Positions 1 to 8,149 of a stretch of DNA of 64,000 bases are shown piece by piece. Made by a program: the position numbers and the translations under genes. How positions within the stretch are numbered: position 1 is the first letter of the stretch; every line of letters starts with the position of its first letter. The notes below the pieces were generated by a model. It ran no database searches. It worked only from the letters and a program-made list of their open reading frames with translations, and was not told the origin of the DNA. Source of the DNA: Chryseobacterium viscerum (GTDB lineage: Bacteria; Bacteroidota; Bacteroidia; Flavobacteriales; Weeksellaceae); the NCBI RefSeq assembly GCF_002899945.2, contig NZ_PPEG02000003.1, positions 558,001 to 622,000 of the forward strand. Direction: 5' to 3'.

Positions 1-317
1 TCTGTTTCCATTCTGTACAGATCACAGTCTTCCAGCAATTCGATGCTTTCATAGCCGGGTTTATCCTCTACATAGCTTTTCATAGAAAGAATACACTGGC
101 CCTCACTTCCGAACCAGAACGTAATATCATTCTCAGCTGTTGAAGAGTATGCACGCGCAATTCCTTTTCTTATAAAATAGAGGTACGGAATCACTTTATC
201 AGCTTCCATCAGGCAAAAGCCTTTAGGATGAGAAACCTCTGTGATACGTTCTTTTAAACTGTTTTTTGATGCCTCAGGAAGAAGGTAAATCTGGTCCAGA
301 ATCTGGTCTATATTCAT
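1..317 (-). CDS. Crp/Fnr-family transcriptional regulator (5' part only)
   Basis: The first 105 codons of a minus-strand gene are present; the rest lies beyond the window edge. The translation begins MNIDQILDQIYLLPEASKN and shows a cyclic-nucleotide-binding (cupin-like) domain of the Crp/Fnr superfamily, including a YLYFIRKGIARAYS strand-turn region and an FWFGSEGQC segment typical of Bacteroidota Crp-like proteins. The helix-turn-helix domain is not visible, so DNA binding is inferred from the family. The gene is divergent from the LacI gene, with 348 bp between the two starts. Its ligand and targets cannot be read from the sequence. Confidence 0.8.
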   Translation of the reverse strand, partial: MNIDQILDQIYLLPEASKNSLKERITEVSHPKGFCLMEADKVIPYLYFIRKGIARAYSSTAENDITFWFGSEGQCILSMKSYVEDKPGYESIELLEDCDLYRMET

Positions 318-665
318 AAAGATGAATTCTAATATTCAAAAGTATTGGTTTTAAATGGTTAAATAAGAGGATATTTTTGCCATATTTTAAATTATTTTCA
401 AAATATATTAAAAATTAACAATCTAAACGTTTAACCAAAAATATAACTAAATTAACATCAGAAGATGTAATTTTTGGTTAACATTAAATTAATATCAATA
501 ATCAAATTGTTTAAGTTGTTTATAATTAATGTTTTATATTTTATTTAATTCTAGAATTTAAAAAGAGGCGAAAATACAATAATTTTCCAGATAGCCAAAA
601 AAATACGACTATTGTTTTGTTTATATTTTATAAGATACTTTTGTACCATAAACTGATAAAATAAT
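318..665. promoter_or_regulatory. Divergent regulatory region between crp-like and lacI-like genes
   Basis: This 348-bp AT-rich gap holds no gene. It contains a LacI-type palindrome TAAACGTTTA at 424-433 that matches the three copies before the kinase. Overlapping it is a 12-bp perfect inverted repeat, TTAACCAAAAAT at 431-442 and ATTTTTGGTTAA at 470-481. A Bacteroidota -7 box TACTTTTG lies at 636-643, with a TTG at 612-614 about 21 bp upstream, and is a good candidate for the lacI promoter. The operator far upstream could support autoregulation or DNA looping to the downstream copies; that is inference. Confidence 0.55.
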
Positions 666-1664
666 ATGAAGAGAGCTTCCATTAAGGACATAGCGAGAAT
701 TGCAGGAGTTTCTGTTGCAACCGTTTCCTATGTTTTAAATAAAAAAGAAGGAAGCAGAATAAGTGAGGCCACAAAAGTGAAAATTCTTGAAGTGGCTGAA
801 ACGATTAATTATACTCCCAATAAGATTGCAAAAAGTCTTAAAATGAGTGAAAGTAAGCTGATAGGACTTATTTTAGCAGATATTTCGAATGATTTTTATT
901 CAAATATAGCAAGGAATATTGAAGATGAAGCCATGAAACTTGGTTATACACTGCTTATTGGAAGTTCTGATGAAAATCCTGAAAAATTCAGGAAATTAAC
1001 AGAGCTTTTCTCTGAGCAGCAGGTAGATGGGATGATTCTGGCGCCAGTTGTAGACTCTGATGAAGCGGTTTTAAAACTGTTAAAAGAAGAATATCCTATC
1101 GTAACGATTGACCGTTATCTTAAAAATGTAAATATTCCCGGAATTATGATCAATAATTCTGAGATTTCGGAAAGCATTTGCGAATTTTTGGTTGAGAAAA
1201 ATTTCGAAGAGATCATCTATATCGGATATGATACCAAGCTTCCTCATTTGTTAGACAGAAAGGAAGGATTTGACAAACGTATCTCCACGGCTGATATTCA
1301 GTATAAAAAGTTATTGATTGGTATCAATAATATCAGAGAAGAAATTTATAAAGGACTTGATGAAACTTTAGATCTTTCAAAAAAAACAGCTTTATATTTT
1401 TCAAGCAATAAGCTTGGGATTGCAGGATTGAGCTATTTAAATCAAAAAAACATTAAAGTTCCACAAGATGTATCGGTAATTGCTTTTGATCAGACAGAAG
1501 CGTACAGCCTTTTTCCAACTGAGATTAGTTTTGTGCAACAACCTCTAATGGAAATGGCAAGAGAAGCAGTGAAAATTCTTGATGCTCAGATTGATAATTA
1601 TACCGTTGACGGTAGAAAAATAACCTTTCCTGCAAAATTGATTAATAGGAATTCGGTGAGATAA
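666..1664 (+). CDS. LacI/GalR-family transcriptional regulator
   Basis: The 332-residue protein has a classic LacI layout. An N-terminal helix-turn-helix (KDIARIAGVSVATVSYVLN, residues about 7-25) and hinge helix are followed by a periplasmic-binding-protein-like effector domain (SKLIGLILADISNDFYSNIA onwards). It is the first gene before a fructokinase/transporter/porin/epimerase operon, so it most likely represses that operon and responds to a ketose or its phosphate; this is inference from context. Palindromes TAAACGTTTA, the usual LacI operator style with a central CG, occur at 424, 1682, 1854 and 2157. The last 76 codons are partly duplicated downstream, and this copy is the intact one. 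Confidence 0.93.
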   Translation: MKRASIKDIARIAGVSVATVSYVLNKKEGSRISEATKVKILEVAETINYTPNKIAKSLKMSESKLIGLILADISNDFYSNIARNIEDEAMKLGYTLLIGSSDENPEKFRKLTELFSEQQVDGMILAPVVDSDEAVLKLLKEEYPIVTIDRYLKNVNIPGIMINNSEISESICEFLVEKNFEEIIYIGYDTKLPHLLDRKEGFDKRISTADIQYKKLLIGINNIREEIYKGLDETLDLSKKTALYFSSNKLGIAGLSYLNQKNIKVPQDVSVIAFDQTEAYSLFPTEISFVQQPLMEMAREAVKILDAQIDNYTVDGRKITFPAKLINRNSVR

Positions 1665-1681
1665 AAATTTCACGAATAAAT

Positions 1682-1691
1682 TAAACGTTTA
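1682..1691. promoter_or_regulatory. LacI-type operator copy 1
   Basis: The palindrome TAAACGTTTA sits 17 bp after the lacI stop codon and 5 bp before a decoy ATG. The same sequence is found at 1854-1863, 2157-2166 and upstream of lacI at 424-433. Assignment to the LacI protein encoded next to it is inferred from operator style and position. Confidence 0.65.
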
Positions 1692-1696
1692 AGCTT

Positions 1697-1759
1697 ATGA
1701 TGAAAGAAAATTTTCATGCAGTTTGTTTTGGTGAAGTTCTTAAATCAAAAAGATATTAA
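1697..1759 (+). pseudogene. Decoy kinase start 1 (20-codon ORF from the duplication)
   Basis: An ATG follows the operator exactly as at the true kinase start. It is followed by 15 codons resembling the kinase N-terminus (KENFHAVCFGEVL), then five codons of out-of-frame lacI sequence (KSKRY) and a stop. It is a by-product of the tandem duplication. If translated it gives only a 20-residue peptide. Confidence 0.7.
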
Positions 1760-1853
1760 AGTTCCACAAGATGTACCGTTGGAGGTGGAAAAATAAACTT
1801 TCCTGCAAAATTGATTAATAAGAAATCGGAGAGATAAAAATTTTACGAATAAT

Positions 1854-1863
1854 TAAACGTTTA
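1854..1863. promoter_or_regulatory. LacI-type operator copy 2
   Basis: The palindrome TAAACGTTTA in the second repeat unit is followed at 1869 by a second decoy kinase start. It lies 172 bp after copy 1, the shortened interval reflecting the internal deletion in repeat copy B. Confidence 0.65.
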
Positions 1864-1868
1864 AGCTT

Positions 1869-1931
1869 ATGATGAAAGAAAATTTTCATGCAGTTTGTTT
1901 TGGTGAAGTTCTTAAATCAAAAAGATATTAA
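1869..1931 (+). pseudogene. Decoy kinase start 2 (20-codon ORF from the duplication)
   Basis: This has the same 20-codon reading frame as the decoy at 1697, encoding an identical peptide that stops after KSKRY. The two decoys are more alike than either is to the true kinase start at 2172 (MMKENFHAV versus MIKENLYVV), so they copied each other or the true start has diverged since duplication. Confidence 0.7.
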
Positions 1932-2156
1932 AGTTCCGCAAGATGTATCGGTAATTGCTTTTGATCAGACAGAAGCGTACAGCCTTTTTCCAACTGAGAT
2001 TAGTTTTGTGCAGTAACCTCTAATGGAAATGGCAAGAGAAGCGGTGAAAATTCTTGATGCTCAGATTGATAATTATACCGTTGGAGGTAGAAAAATAACC
2101 TTTCCTGCAAAATTGATTAATAAGAAATCGGAGAGGTAAAAATTTTACGAATAAAT

Positions 2157-2166
2157 TAAACGTTTA
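2157..2166. promoter_or_regulatory. LacI-type operator copy 3, before the true kinase start
   Basis: The palindrome TAAACGTTTA ends 5 bp before the ATG at 2172, so a bound repressor would cover the translation-initiation region of the kinase transcript's template. No clear TAnnTTTG box lies between copy C and the ATG. The active promoter may be farther upstream, within the repeats or at lacI itself. Confidence 0.65.
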
Positions 2167-2171
2167 AGCTT

Positions 2172-3062
2172 ATGATAAAAGAAAATCTTTATGTAGTTTG
2201 TTTTGGTGAAGTTCTTTGGGATATATTTCCAGAAGGTACCAGAGAGGGGGGAGCGCCCTTCAATGTTGCATACAATGTATACAAAATGGGAACTGATGTT
2301 AAAATGCTAAGCAGAATCGGGAACGATGATCTTGGTAGAAAACTGACAGACCAAATAAAAGGATGGGGATTAACCACAGAATACATTCAGCTTGATAATA
2401 AACATCCTACAAGTACTGTAATTGCAAAAATTGATGAACATAATGAAGCAACTTATGATATTGTAAATCATGTAGCTTGGGATTATATCGAATTTTTACC
2501 TGAACATAAAGAATTGATAGCTAATGCCGAAGCTTTTGTTTTCGGAAGTCTTTCTGCAAGAAATCCAAAGTCTAAAGAAACACTTTTAAAGCTTATAGAA
2601 TTCGCAAAACTTAAAATTTTCGATGTTAATTTCAGACCGCCATTCATTGATATTGATTTGATTAAAGAGCTTTTACACAAAGCCGATATCGTAAAAATGA
2701 ATAAAGCTGAAATGAGACAAATCATGGAGTTCTTAAGCGAAGAATATATCAGCGAAGATGAGAGTGTAACTTTCATTCAAAATCACTTTGATATCAAAGA
2801 AATTGTACTTACAAAAGGAAGTAAAGGGGCTAGATATTTCGTTGGAGACAGAAATTATGGATTTGAAGCTGTTCCGATTAAAATTGCAGACACAGTAGGA
2901 AGTGGAGATGCTTTTCTTGCAGGTTTTATTTCTAAAAGAGTTCAGGGGAAAAGTCCGGAAGAAATTATGACGGAAGCAATTTCTCTTGGTGCTTTTATAA
3001 CTTCAAAATCAGGCGCTTGCCCGGATTATGAGTATGAAGAATTTCAAAAATTTAAAAATTAG
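2172..3062 (+). CDS. PfkB-family fructokinase
   Basis: This 296-residue ribokinase-fold sugar kinase has the first PfkB signature GGAPFNVAYN (residues 26-35) and the second signature DTVGSGDAFLAGF starting at residue 240, with catalytic Asp246. The family phosphorylates a sugar hydroxyl with ATP; the short fructokinase-type N-terminus (VCFGEVLWDIFP) and the gene order point to fructose to fructose-6-phosphate in the cytoplasm. It is the first gene of an operon with a FucP-type transporter 39 bp downstream, a porin and a ketose epimerase. The ATG follows a LacI operator by 5 bp. A related ketose or ribose-type substrate is possible. Confidence 0.88.
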   Translation: MIKENLYVVCFGEVLWDIFPEGTREGGAPFNVAYNVYKMGTDVKMLSRIGNDDLGRKLTDQIKGWGLTTEYIQLDNKHPTSTVIAKIDEHNEATYDIVNHVAWDYIEFLPEHKELIANAEAFVFGSLSARNPKSKETLLKLIEFAKLKIFDVNFRPPFIDIDLIKELLHKADIVKMNKAEMRQIMEFLSEEYISEDESVTFIQNHFDIKEIVLTKGSKGARYFVGDRNYGFEAVPIKIADTVGSGDAFLAGFISKRVQGKSPEEIMTEAISLGAFITSKSGACPDYEYEEFQKFKN

Positions 3063-3101
3063 AACTTATCAATAAACTTTTAACATTCTAAAAACACACT
3101 T

Positions 3102-4346
3102 ATGAATTCAGCTAAATTTACTGAAAAGAAATACCTTGTTGTATTCTCTTTCGTGATCTCCCTGTTCTTTTTCTGGGCTATTGCCCTGACGATGGGAGAT
3201 GTATTGAACAAGCACTTCCAAAATGTGCTTAGTATTTCCAAATCAAAATCCGGATTGGTACAGCTTTCAATATTCGGAGCGTATGCTTTGATGGGAATTC
3301 CTGCGGGACTTTTCATGAAAAAATTTGGGTATAAATTAGGCGTTATTTTGGGATTGTCATTGTTTGCGGGCGGATGTTTCCTTTTTATTCCTGCAGCAAA
3401 CAATATGTCTTTTGATTTCTTTAGAGTTGCACTATTTATCCTTGCGATGGGGATGGCGACTTTAGAAACTGTTGCTCACCCTTTCGTTGCGGCGTTAGGT
3501 GATGAGAGAACGAGTGACCAGAGAGTGAATTTCGCTCAGTCATTCAACGGATTGGGAGCGATTATCGGACCTTTGTTGGGTGGTTTTTTCATCTTTGGAG
3601 CAGGTCAGGAAGATAACTCTTTGGATTCTGTGAAAAGTTTGTATGCATGGATCGGAATCGTGATTTTAGTAATTACTATTATTTTCTTTTTCATTAAAGT
3701 TCCAAGTTTAAAAGATCCTCACGCGGAAGAAATTGAAATGTTGGAACATACAACAGGTGAAGATCACCACCACGACAGCGATCCAAATGCTCCGCTTTGG
3801 AAGCAAAGACACTTTATTTTTGCAGTTGCTGCTCAGTTTTTCAATATTGCAGCACAAGGCGGAACATGGGCATTCTTTATCAACTACGGAGTTGAAAAAA
3901 TGCATCTTCAGGAAACTCAGGCTTCATATTATTTCTCTTTAAGTATGGCAATGATGATGATTGGACGTTTTGTTGGAACGTTTTTAATGAAATATATTGC
4001 ACCTAATAAGCTTTTAGCAATTTTTACAGCTTGTAATATTGTGCTTTGTCTTATTATTTCTCAAAGTTTCGGATGGGTATCATTCATTAGTTTAATTATG
4101 TTGAATTTATTCTTAAGCGTAATGTATCCAACGATTTTCAGTCTTGGCCTTAAAAGATTGGGTAATAAGGTTCAGCAGGCATCATCTTTCTTGGTAATGG
4201 CGATGTTCGGAGGAGCAATTTTCCCACCAATTATGGGTAAAATTGCAGAAACAGACGTTGCTCATGCGTACTTATTGCCAATTATCTGTTATGTGATCAT
4301 TATCATTTTTGCTTTAAAATTTTACAAACCAAAAACTCTGAAGTAG
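3102..4346 (+). CDS. FucP/FHS-type MFS sugar transporter
   Basis: This 414-residue, roughly 12-helix major facilitator protein of the fucose-galactose-glucose:H+ symporter type has the N-terminal FFFWAIALTMGDVLN helix and the ETVAHPFVAALGDERTS segment characteristic of this family. A His-rich cytoplasmic loop (GEDHHHDSDPNAP) joins the two six-helix halves. It should import the sugar handled by the adjacent kinase and epimerase across the inner membrane by proton symport. Only 3 bp separate its stop codon from the porin start codon, so the two are almost surely co-transcribed. Exact sugar specificity (fructose, allulose, tagatose or other) is not readable. Confidence 0.9.
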   Translation: MNSAKFTEKKYLVVFSFVISLFFFWAIALTMGDVLNKHFQNVLSISKSKSGLVQLSIFGAYALMGIPAGLFMKKFGYKLGVILGLSLFAGGCFLFIPAANNMSFDFFRVALFILAMGMATLETVAHPFVAALGDERTSDQRVNFAQSFNGLGAIIGPLLGGFFIFGAGQEDNSLDSVKSLYAWIGIVILVITIIFFFIKVPSLKDPHAEEIEMLEHTTGEDHHHDSDPNAPLWKQRHFIFAVAAQFFNIAAQGGTWAFFINYGVEKMHLQETQASYYFSLSMAMMMIGRFVGTFLMKYIAPNKLLAIFTACNIVLCLIISQSFGWVSFISLIMLNLFLSVMYPTIFSLGLKRLGNKVQQASSFLVMAMFGGAIFPPIMGKIAETDVAHAYLLPIICYVIIIIFALKFYKPKTLK

Positions 4347-4349
4347 AAT

Positions 4350-5759
4350 ATGAACACAAATGTTTTTAAATATAGTTTTTGGCTTTTACTAATTGCTAGT
4401 CAAATTTTAAATGCGCAAATCATCATTACCAATAAAAAATTCTCTTTTGGAACAACGGGTAGGATCGGTGCGGCTTATTCCCCGAATGCGGATGGGCGTA
4501 CAGGTAGGCAATTAAATCTTAATAATCAAGGTTCTTTGGGAGGAAGAATGGATCAGGGGGACTATGTAGATTTCCTACCGGCTTTTCATTTCACTCCTGT
4601 TGCAGGTGGCGACAGTACAAAAAGTACTAAAATTGATATGCAGGCGAGATTAAGTTTCTATTCTGGCGGAACATTTTTAGGAAACGTAGATTCGAAATCT
4701 AATCAGGGAATGATCGTTGCTTTACCGGAAGCTTTCGTTGAAGCAAGAAATATCATGGGAAGTGATTGGGATGTTTGGGCAGGATCCAGATGGTTGAGAT
4801 TTAATGATGTACATATTGCAGATTATTTTTATTTTGATGATCATTCGGCGACAGGTTGGGGAGTAAAACATAAAAATACAAGCTTTTCCATGTTTTTTCC
4901 GGCAGCGATAGACACGGCAGCGAGTAATTCTACACCCTATTCTTATACGAATGTGATCAGCGGTACAAAAAGTTTGATTTACAGACAAAGAGAAGTATTT
5001 GTTTTGGAACATACTATTCCGTTTAAAAATGGCGATCATAAACTGAAACTTCTTGCGGAATTTCATAATGTAGATAAATCTGGAAAAAATTCTAAGGAAA
5101 ATTATCCGTCAGATAAAGGCTGGGTTTTGGGAGCAAAATTAAATACAGATTTAAAAACAAAACTTCCGGGATCTTTTAACCAAATTTCCTTGAGATACGG
5201 AGGCGGAATTGCAAACGGTGGAGATGGCGGAAATACCCAAACATGGAGAACTTATGGAGCTCCAGATGAAGTTACAAAGACTTATAAAGGCGCGTACTCT
5301 TTAACTGCGGTTGAACATATTTTGTTAAATCTTTCTGATAGATGGTCTGTAAATGCTTATGCTGTTTATACTCAAAGTAAAGGTGGAGCAAACAGTGATA
5401 ATAAAGCTGTCGATTATTATAACCGTGAAATCTTCAATAAAAAATCTGAATTTAATACAGGTTTAAGAGCAACTTATTATTTCAATAACTGGTTCCATAT
5501 TGTTTCCGAATTGCATTTTGCAACAAGAAAAGACGGAACTCAGGATCCTGCATCAATGACAAAGTTAGTTTTAGCTCCAACATTGGTTCCTACTGCTGAA
5601 AGAAGCGTTTGGGCAAGACCACACATCAGATTGATCGCGGAATTTTCAAGATACAACGATCAGGCGATGAACAGTCTTTATTCTCCATTTTTGCAACAAT
5701 CGGGAGCGAAAAGATTCGGAACTTACTTTGGCGTACGAACTGAGTGGTGGGTATTTTAA
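4350..5759 (+). CDS. LamB-like outer-membrane carbohydrate porin
   Basis: The 469-residue protein begins with a signal peptide (FWLLLIASQILNAQ) and continues as amphipathic beta-strands rich in aromatic residues and glycine, ending in a terminal aromatic residue (RTEWWVF), as outer-membrane barrels do. The pattern DVWAGSRWLRFNDVHIADY and GWGVKHKNTSFSMFF resembles maltoporin/carbohydrate-porin family proteins. It probably passes sugar to the periplasm for the FucP-type symporter encoded 3 bp upstream. Using a LamB-like porin rather than a SusC/SusD pair suggests a small free sugar, not a polysaccharide; this is inference. The epimerase gene follows after 27 bp. Confidence 0.75.
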   Translation: MNTNVFKYSFWLLLIASQILNAQIIITNKKFSFGTTGRIGAAYSPNADGRTGRQLNLNNQGSLGGRMDQGDYVDFLPAFHFTPVAGGDSTKSTKIDMQARLSFYSGGTFLGNVDSKSNQGMIVALPEAFVEARNIMGSDWDVWAGSRWLRFNDVHIADYFYFDDHSATGWGVKHKNTSFSMFFPAAIDTAASNSTPYSYTNVISGTKSLIYRQREVFVLEHTIPFKNGDHKLKLLAEFHNVDKSGKNSKENYPSDKGWVLGAKLNTDLKTKLPGSFNQISLRYGGGIANGGDGGNTQTWRTYGAPDEVTKTYKGAYSLTAVEHILLNLSDRWSVNAYAVYTQSKGGANSDNKAVDYYNREIFNKKSEFNTGLRATYYFNNWFHIVSELHFATRKDGTQDPASMTKLVLAPTLVPTAERSVWARPHIRLIAEFSRYNDQAMNSLYSPFLQQSGAKRFGTYFGVRTEWWVF

Positions 5760-5786
5760 ATGAATAATTAAAAATCAATAATTATA

Positions 5787-6626
5787 ATGAATGTAAAATT
5801 TGGAGCTTCACTTCTTTCATGGATCACCCCAAACTGGAATTCTGAAGCCGGAAAGTATGCGATAGAAAAAACGGGAAAAGCAGGTTTTGATTTAATTGAA
5901 ATTCTGCTTCCTCCGTCAATGGAATTCAATGCTAAAGAAGTAAAGCAGCAGCTTAAAGACAATAATCTTGATGTTGTTTGCTCATTAAATCTTCCAAAAG
6001 ATGCTCACATTGCTTTCTATCCTAAAGTTGCAGAAAGGTTAATGAAACAGGCTGTAGACAAGACCTCAGAATTAGAAACAAATTTTTTAGGAGGTGTTCT
6101 TCATGGCGGAATCGGAGCGTTTTCGGGGAATCCTTTAACTGAAAATGAAGCTGAAATTATTGTTGAAGTTTGGAGTAAAGTTGCAGATTATGCCAAAGAA
6201 AAAGGCGTAAACATTGCAATTGAACCTATCAACCGTTACGAAACTTATGTTTGTAATACTGCAAAAAATGTTTTAGATCTGATCTCAAAAACAGGAAGAG
6301 ATAATTTATTCCTTCATTTGGACACTTTCCACATGAATATTGAGGAAAATAATTTTTTTGATCCGATCATTCTTGCAGGAAACAAGTTAAAACACGTTCA
6401 CATGACAGAATCTCACCGCGGAATGCTTGGTGAAGGTGCTGTAAACTGGAACGAATTTTTTAAAGCTTTAAAAGAAATCAATTTTGAGGGGAATCTGGTT
6501 TTAGAAAACTTTTCTTCTTCCATTCCCGGAATGCAGCAAATGGTTTCTTTATGGCAGAAATCTCCACACGATGCTGAGGAATTGGCTCGTGGCAGTTTAA
6601 AATTTATGAAAAATCATATCATTTAG
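5787..6626 (+). CDS. D-tagatose/D-psicose 3-epimerase-family sugar isomerase
   Basis: This 279-residue TIM-barrel enzyme of the sugar phosphate isomerase/epimerase (AP endonuclease 2-like) fold contains AIEPINRYETY, LHLDTFHMNIEE, HVHMTESHRG and LVLENF. The residues Glu146, Asp179, His205 and Glu240 have spacings 33, 26 and 35, the same spacings as the metal-binding Glu-Asp-His-Glu quartet known for D-psicose 3-epimerase. The expected reaction is C3 epimerisation of a free ketohexose, such as psicose to fructose, which would feed the fructokinase in the same operon. A hydroxypyruvate isomerase-like role is the main alternative. A terminator follows immediately. Confidence 0.82.
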   Translation: MNVKFGASLLSWITPNWNSEAGKYAIEKTGKAGFDLIEILLPPSMEFNAKEVKQQLKDNNLDVVCSLNLPKDAHIAFYPKVAERLMKQAVDKTSELETNFLGGVLHGGIGAFSGNPLTENEAEIIVEVWSKVADYAKEKGVNIAIEPINRYETYVCNTAKNVLDLISKTGRDNLFLHLDTFHMNIEENNFFDPIILAGNKLKHVHMTESHRGMLGEGAVNWNEFFKALKEINFEGNLVLENFSSSIPGMQQMVSLWQKSPHDAEELARGSLKFMKNHII

Positions 6627-6644
6627 TTCAATTTCATTTCCAGA

Positions 6645-6677
6645 GAAAGTCTTTCCTTAATTGGGAAGGCTTTTTTA
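6645..6677 (+). terminator. Terminator of the ketose operon
   Basis: The stem AAGTCTTTCC (6647-6656) and GGGAAGGCTT (6663-6672), with GU pairs and a 6-nt loop, is followed by a T-run. It closes the lacI/kinase/transporter/porin/epimerase transcript just before era. Confidence 0.75.
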
Positions 6678-6722
6678 TTTTAAATCTTTCAACATTAGCC
6701 GTAAAGACCAATTTTGTTTTAC

Positions 6723-6730
6723 TAACTTTG
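6723..6730 (+). promoter_or_regulatory. Probable -7 box of era
   Basis: TAACTTTG matches the Bacteroidota consensus TAnnTTTG and lies 20 bp before the era ATG at 6751. No convincing -33 TTTG was found at the expected distance, so the assignment rests on the -7 element and its position after a terminator. Confidence 0.5.
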
Positions 6731-6750
6731 CGCTTTGTAATATTATTTTT

Positions 6751-7626
6751 ATGCACAAAGCTGGATTTGTAAATATAGTTGGAAAGCCCAATGCGGGAAA
6801 ATCGACCTTGCTAAACCAATTAATGGGAGAGAAGTTGGCGATTGTAACGCAGAAAGCGCAGACAACCCGTCACAGAATTTTTGGTATTTATAATGAAGAT
6901 GATCTTCAGATTGTATTTTCTGATACTCCCGGAGTATTGGACCCAAAATACGGGCTGCAGGAAAAAATGATGGATTTTGTAAAGGACTCTCTACAGGATG
7001 CTGATGTTTTCCTGTTTATTGTAGATGTTACCGATAAAGCGGAACCATCAGAATTTTTAATTGATAAATTAAATAAAATCCCTGTACCCGTACTTCTTTT
7101 ATTAAATAAAGTAGACCAGACTGATCAGGCAGGTCTTGAGAAACTAGTAGAAGAATGGCACAACAGAATTCCGAAGGCTGAAATTCTGCCTATTTCGGCA
7201 TTGAATGCCTTTAATACAGAGATCATTTTACCTAAAATAAAATCTTTACTTCCTGAGAACCCTCCTTATTACGATAAAGATCAGTACACGGATAAACCCG
7301 AAAGATTCTTCGTAAACGAGGCAATCCGTGAGAAAATCCTTCTGAATTATGATAAAGAAATTCCATACTCTGTAGAAGTAGTCACAGAACAGTTCAAAGA
7401 GAAAGAAGGAATTATTTTTATCGACTCTATTATTTATGTAGAAAGAGATACTCAGAAAGGAATTATTATCGGGCACAAAGGAGAGGCTATCAAAAAAGTT
7501 GGAACAGAAGCAAGATTGGACCTGGAAAAGTTTTTCACCAAAAAAATTCACTTAAATTTATTTGTAAAAGTAAAAAAAGACTGGAGAAAGAACGATAGAG
7601 ATCTTAAAAATTTCGGTTACAGATAA
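6751..7626 (+). CDS. era: GTPase Era (16S rRNA maturation / 30S assembly)
   Basis: The 291-residue protein has all G motifs (G1 GKPNAGKST, G3 DTPG, G4 NKVD, G5 SAL) and a C-terminal KH RNA-binding domain with GHKGEAIKKVG. Era binds 16S rRNA and the 30S subunit and couples ribosome assembly to GTP hydrolysis. The reading frame stays open 90 bp upstream, but the ATG at 6751 starts the conserved MHKAGFVNIVGKPNAGKS and lies just after a -7 box, so it is the chosen start. Era is usually about 300 residues, so this is full length. It is followed 66 bp later by a DoxX gene. Confidence 0.96.
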   Translation: MHKAGFVNIVGKPNAGKSTLLNQLMGEKLAIVTQKAQTTRHRIFGIYNEDDLQIVFSDTPGVLDPKYGLQEKMMDFVKDSLQDADVFLFIVDVTDKAEPSEFLIDKLNKIPVPVLLLLNKVDQTDQAGLEKLVEEWHNRIPKAEILPISALNAFNTEIILPKIKSLLPENPPYYDKDQYTDKPERFFVNEAIREKILLNYDKEIPYSVEVVTEQFKEKEGIIFIDSIIYVERDTQKGIIIGHKGEAIKKVGTEARLDLEKFFTKKIHLNLFVKVKKDWRKNDRDLKNFGYR

Positions 7627-7692
7627 ACTAAAACAGCCGGAATCCCTTTATATTAAAAGATTTTTATTATCTTAGTATAAATTTTTTAGTAC

Positions 7693-8121
7693 ATGAACTA
7701 TAATAATTCAAATTGGAGCTCAATACCTAAAGATATTGTTTTATTAGCGGTAAGAGTCTTTGTTGGCTTTGCAATGCTTTCTCATGGTTTCCCAAAACTT
7801 CAGATGTTATTGGCGGGCGGTAAAATTGAGTTTTTCGATTTTATGGGATTAGGACCTCAGATATCGCTTATTCTTACGGTTTTTGCTGAATTTGTATGTT
7901 CAATACTACTTATATTAGGCCTCTTTACAAGAGTTTCTCTGGGATTTCTGATCTTTACGATGATCATTGCTGGTTTTGTAGTACATGGTGGAGACTCTTT
8001 TGAAAAGAGAGAAATGCCTCTTGTCTATCTTTCCGTTTATCTTCTGTTGATGGTAATCGGTGCCGGAAAATTTTCGGTAGACCATATGATCGAGAGAAGG
8101 AAAAGAGCTTCAGAATGGTAA
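7693..8121 (+). CDS. DoxX family membrane protein
   Basis: This 142-residue protein has about four predicted membrane helices. RVFVGFAMLSHGFPKLQML and the later LILGLFTRVSLGFLIFTMIIAGF are typical of the DoxX/quinol-oxidase-subunit-like family. Members are small inner-membrane proteins, some linked to redox or sulfur metabolism, but the role of this one is unknown. It is downstream of era on the same strand and ends at a strong bidirectional terminator shared with the convergent peptide gene. Confidence 0.85.
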   Translation: MNYNNSNWSSIPKDIVLLAVRVFVGFAMLSHGFPKLQMLLAGGKIEFFDFMGLGPQISLILTVFAEFVCSILLILGLFTRVSLGFLIFTMIIAGFVVHGGDSFEKREMPLVYLSVYLLLMVIGAGKFSVDHMIERRKRASEW

Positions 8122-8149
8122 TTTAATCATAATAACAATAGAAAATAAA

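Larger units (their letters stand above)
1437..2214 (+). repeat. Tandem triplication of the lacI 3' end / kinase 5' end junction
   Basis: A unit of about 303 bp runs from the last quarter of lacI through the intergenic operator to about codon 15 of the kinase, and is present three times in tandem. Copy A is 1437-1739 (true lacI end plus a false kinase start). Copy B is about 1740-1911 and lacks about 131 bp of lacI sequence. Copy C is about 1912-2214 and joins the true kinase. The palindrome spacing is 172 and 303 bp, as this model predicts. Copy C of lacI is nearly identical to copy A but has an in-frame TAA (CAACAACCT became CAGTAACCT). Confidence 0.9.

Noticed and set aside
6661..6750. N-terminal extension of Era by 30 codons
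   Set aside because: The extension covers the previous operon's terminator and the era -7 box; conserved Era begins at the ATG at 6751.
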